Source of the DNA: Sphingobium sp. AP50
GTDB lineage: Bacteria; Pseudomonadota; Alphaproteobacteria; Sphingomonadales; Sphingomonadaceae
DNA: 50,034 nt
Reading direction: 5' to 3'
NCBI RefSeq assembly: GCF_900109095.1
Contig: NZ_FNYZ01000028.1
Coordinates: 1 to 50,034, forward strand
Part shown: positions 48,871-50,034 of the stretch, piece by piece
Layout of the letters: every line of letters begins with the position of its first letter
Position numbering within the stretch: position 1 is the first letter of the stretch
The notes under the pieces: generated by a model
What the model was told of the DNA's origin: nothing
Databases searched by the model: none
Seen by the model: the letters and a program-made list of their open reading frames with translations, nothing else
Position numbers and translations under genes: made by a program

Positions 48871-49938
48871 TCAGTCCTCAGGAGGATGGGTCTGGAAGAA
48901 TTTCCGGCTTGTCTCCCGGTTCACGTCACTTTGCACATCCGCAGCTGCTTCGATGCTTCCAGATCGCTGGATCTGAGCTGAAGCTTTGTCGGCCGCATAG
49001 CTTCTCTGCCCTTCTGCGATGATCGCCACCGCAGTTCCCGGATCACCCGACGCCGGCCCTTTCGGCAAGCCGTCGACACCGCCAGGATGATGGTATTTCC
49101 GCACGTCATCAAAGCTGCCCATTGCCGGATGCGGGACATCGACCATGTCGGGTTCATGAAGGCGGCCTTGCACTTCAGAACGGATCGAATCCCGCTTCTC
49201 GCCCATCCAACGGTTGATCATGCTGTCACGGACCATGCGCTGATGACCCGTCAGCTCGGTTGCCCATAACTCCGGCGCATCCAGACCGGGATTGCTTGAC
49301 TGCTCCTTACGGTACCACTGCGCAAGATCCTGGCTCAGATTCTTACTCAGCTGCATTCCATGGGTTTCGGCATAGCTGGCGTCGCGGGAAAGTTGCTGGG
49401 AGAGCTCGTCCAGCCTGTCTGCCGACTCCTGATAGGAGCGGGCCCGCGAAAGCGAATCTTCCCGTCCTTGCGACGAGGAACTGTTTGTCGATGCTCGGTC
49501 AAATGACCCACCTTTTTCATATGTGCCTTCAGACGCCGAAGCGCTGCTTCCCGTCGAATGTTCGTCGCGAACGCCGCTGAAAGAATTATTGGCCTCGTCG
49601 CTGGACCGAGATTCCTTGAAGCCTTGGCTCAACTGATCGTTCTGATTGGCGCTCACGCCCGCGCGCACATCGAAGCTGCCGCCAAGCCCCCCTCGACCCT
49701 GACCAGCAAGATTACCGCCGACATTGCCTCCGACTTGTTCAATCCAATTTGTGGACCAATCACGACCCCGGCTTTCCGACTGGTTCAGGCTCGTCGAAGA
49801 CCGCTGGTCGATGCCGCTCGAACTGCTGCCACTTCGGCGGGCGCTATACTCGACCGACGTGCCCGAACTGCGTCCCACGCTGGTATCCCATCCGTTTGTC
49901 CGCTCGGACGAGACACTGGACCCGCTGCGGTCGGTATG
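48871..49938 (-). pseudogene. traG: TraG C-terminal part, truncated by the right IS630-like element
   Basis: About 355 codons encode a Ser, Gly, Gln and Asn-rich region (GGNVGGNLAGQGRGGLGG, DRLDELSQQLSRDASYAETH) and then a more ordered end (SMINRWMGEKRDSIRSEVQG, PDMVDVPHPAMGSFDDVRKY), as in the C-terminal periplasmic part of F-type TraG. That protein stabilises mating pairs and recognises entry exclusion. The membrane-spanning N-terminal half is missing because the sequence meets the IS630-like end at 49940. A frame that begins inside the IS (ATG at 49998) is an accident. Without the N terminus the transfer system may be defective, or the contig only ends here. Confidence 0.8.
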
Positions 49939-49939
49939 G

Positions 49940-50034
49940 CTAGAGCATCGAGCCTTTAATCGGACGCATATCCAGCGGCTTTGAGGAAGTTTCGGCATTC
50001 GTCTGGGGTGTAGAGGTCGCAGATATTGCCGATG
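49940..50034 (-). mobile_element. 3' end of an IS630-like insertion sequence (right copy, partial)
   Basis: This is the exact reverse complement of bases 1-95, encoding the same transposase C terminus on the minus strand. The IS end GAGCATCGAGCC follows the target CTAG at 49940-49943, where traG is cut. Confidence 0.75.

Noticed and set aside
49938..49998. Using the ATG at 49998 as the start of traG
   Set aside because: That codon lies inside the IS630-like sequence, antisense to its transposase; it is a chance fusion.
1..50034. Terminal repeats as proof of a closed 50-kb circle
   Set aside because: The repeats are inverted, whereas overlap from a circular molecule would be direct.

Overview
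The window reads as part of a conjugative plasmid from an alphaproteobacterium, most likely a sphingomonad (Sphingobium, Sphingomonas or Novosphingobium group). The reasons are the high GC content, the parA-parB-repA backbone with an RPA-type initiator, the ardC/DUF2958/DUF736/DUF7673 maintenance genes, a MucR-family regulator, and a TraD plus MOBF relaxase pair. I infer this from family knowledge; there is no rRNA or other taxonomic marker. I see no tRNA, rRNA or CRISPR array. The first 95 bases and the last 95 bases are exact reverse complements and carry the 3' end of an IS630-like transposase gene, so the window is probably a whole contig that stops at two inverted copies of one insertion sequence.

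Layout. 0.2-3.7 kb (minus strand): partition and replication genes parA, parB and repA. 4.1-10.0 kb (minus): a seven-gene operon in which every junction is a 4-base ATGA or GTGA overlap. It encodes a secreted protein, an exported M48 metalloprotease, a second exported protein, a 73-residue protein, two radical SAM enzymes (HxsB and HxsC) and a His-Xaa-Ser repeat protein (HxsA) with a signal peptide and a peptidoglycan-binding domain. This is the strongest candidate for an unusual system. 10.2-11.5 kb: a small secreted Cys protein, a DUF5818 protein and an S1/P1 nuclease. 11.7-18.9 kb: an accessory island with a RES-Xre toxin-antitoxin pair, a run of truncated gene remnants, a dGTPase, a Fic protein with repeated promoter motifs, an alarmone-hydrolase-like HD protein, a HEXXH protein and a HIRAN protein.

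19-32 kb (mostly plus): a plasmid maintenance block with ardC, DUF2958, a large ParB-like protein, a MucR-type protein with a histone-H1-like tail, DUF736, a phage-like zinc-ribbon protein, an M28-like peptidase and several small proteins. These genes are separated by GC-rich hairpins and two homologous leaders of about 310-340 bp. A candidate oriT lies at about 32.25-32.33 kb. 32.4-38.5 kb (plus): a ribbon-helix-helix-like protein, TraD, the MOBF relaxase-helicase and a DUF2726 protein.

38.5-48.9 kb: a second accessory region with an orphan HipB-like regulator, a HEPN-motif protein next to a DUF4238 protein, a membrane patatin-like protein convergent with a two-gene unit for a small protein and a beta-barrel-like protein, a class III cyclase-like protein, an IS5-family element, a frameshifted gene and a small membrane protein. 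48.9-49.9 kb (minus): the C-terminal part of TraG, cut off by the right IS630-like copy; the rest of the transfer genes presumably lie beyond it.

How it fits together. Replication and partition, leading-region genes, oriT, coupling protein, relaxase and TraG form the conjugative backbone. The Hxs operon, the toxin-antitoxin and defence-type genes and the 39-48 kb islands are cargo.
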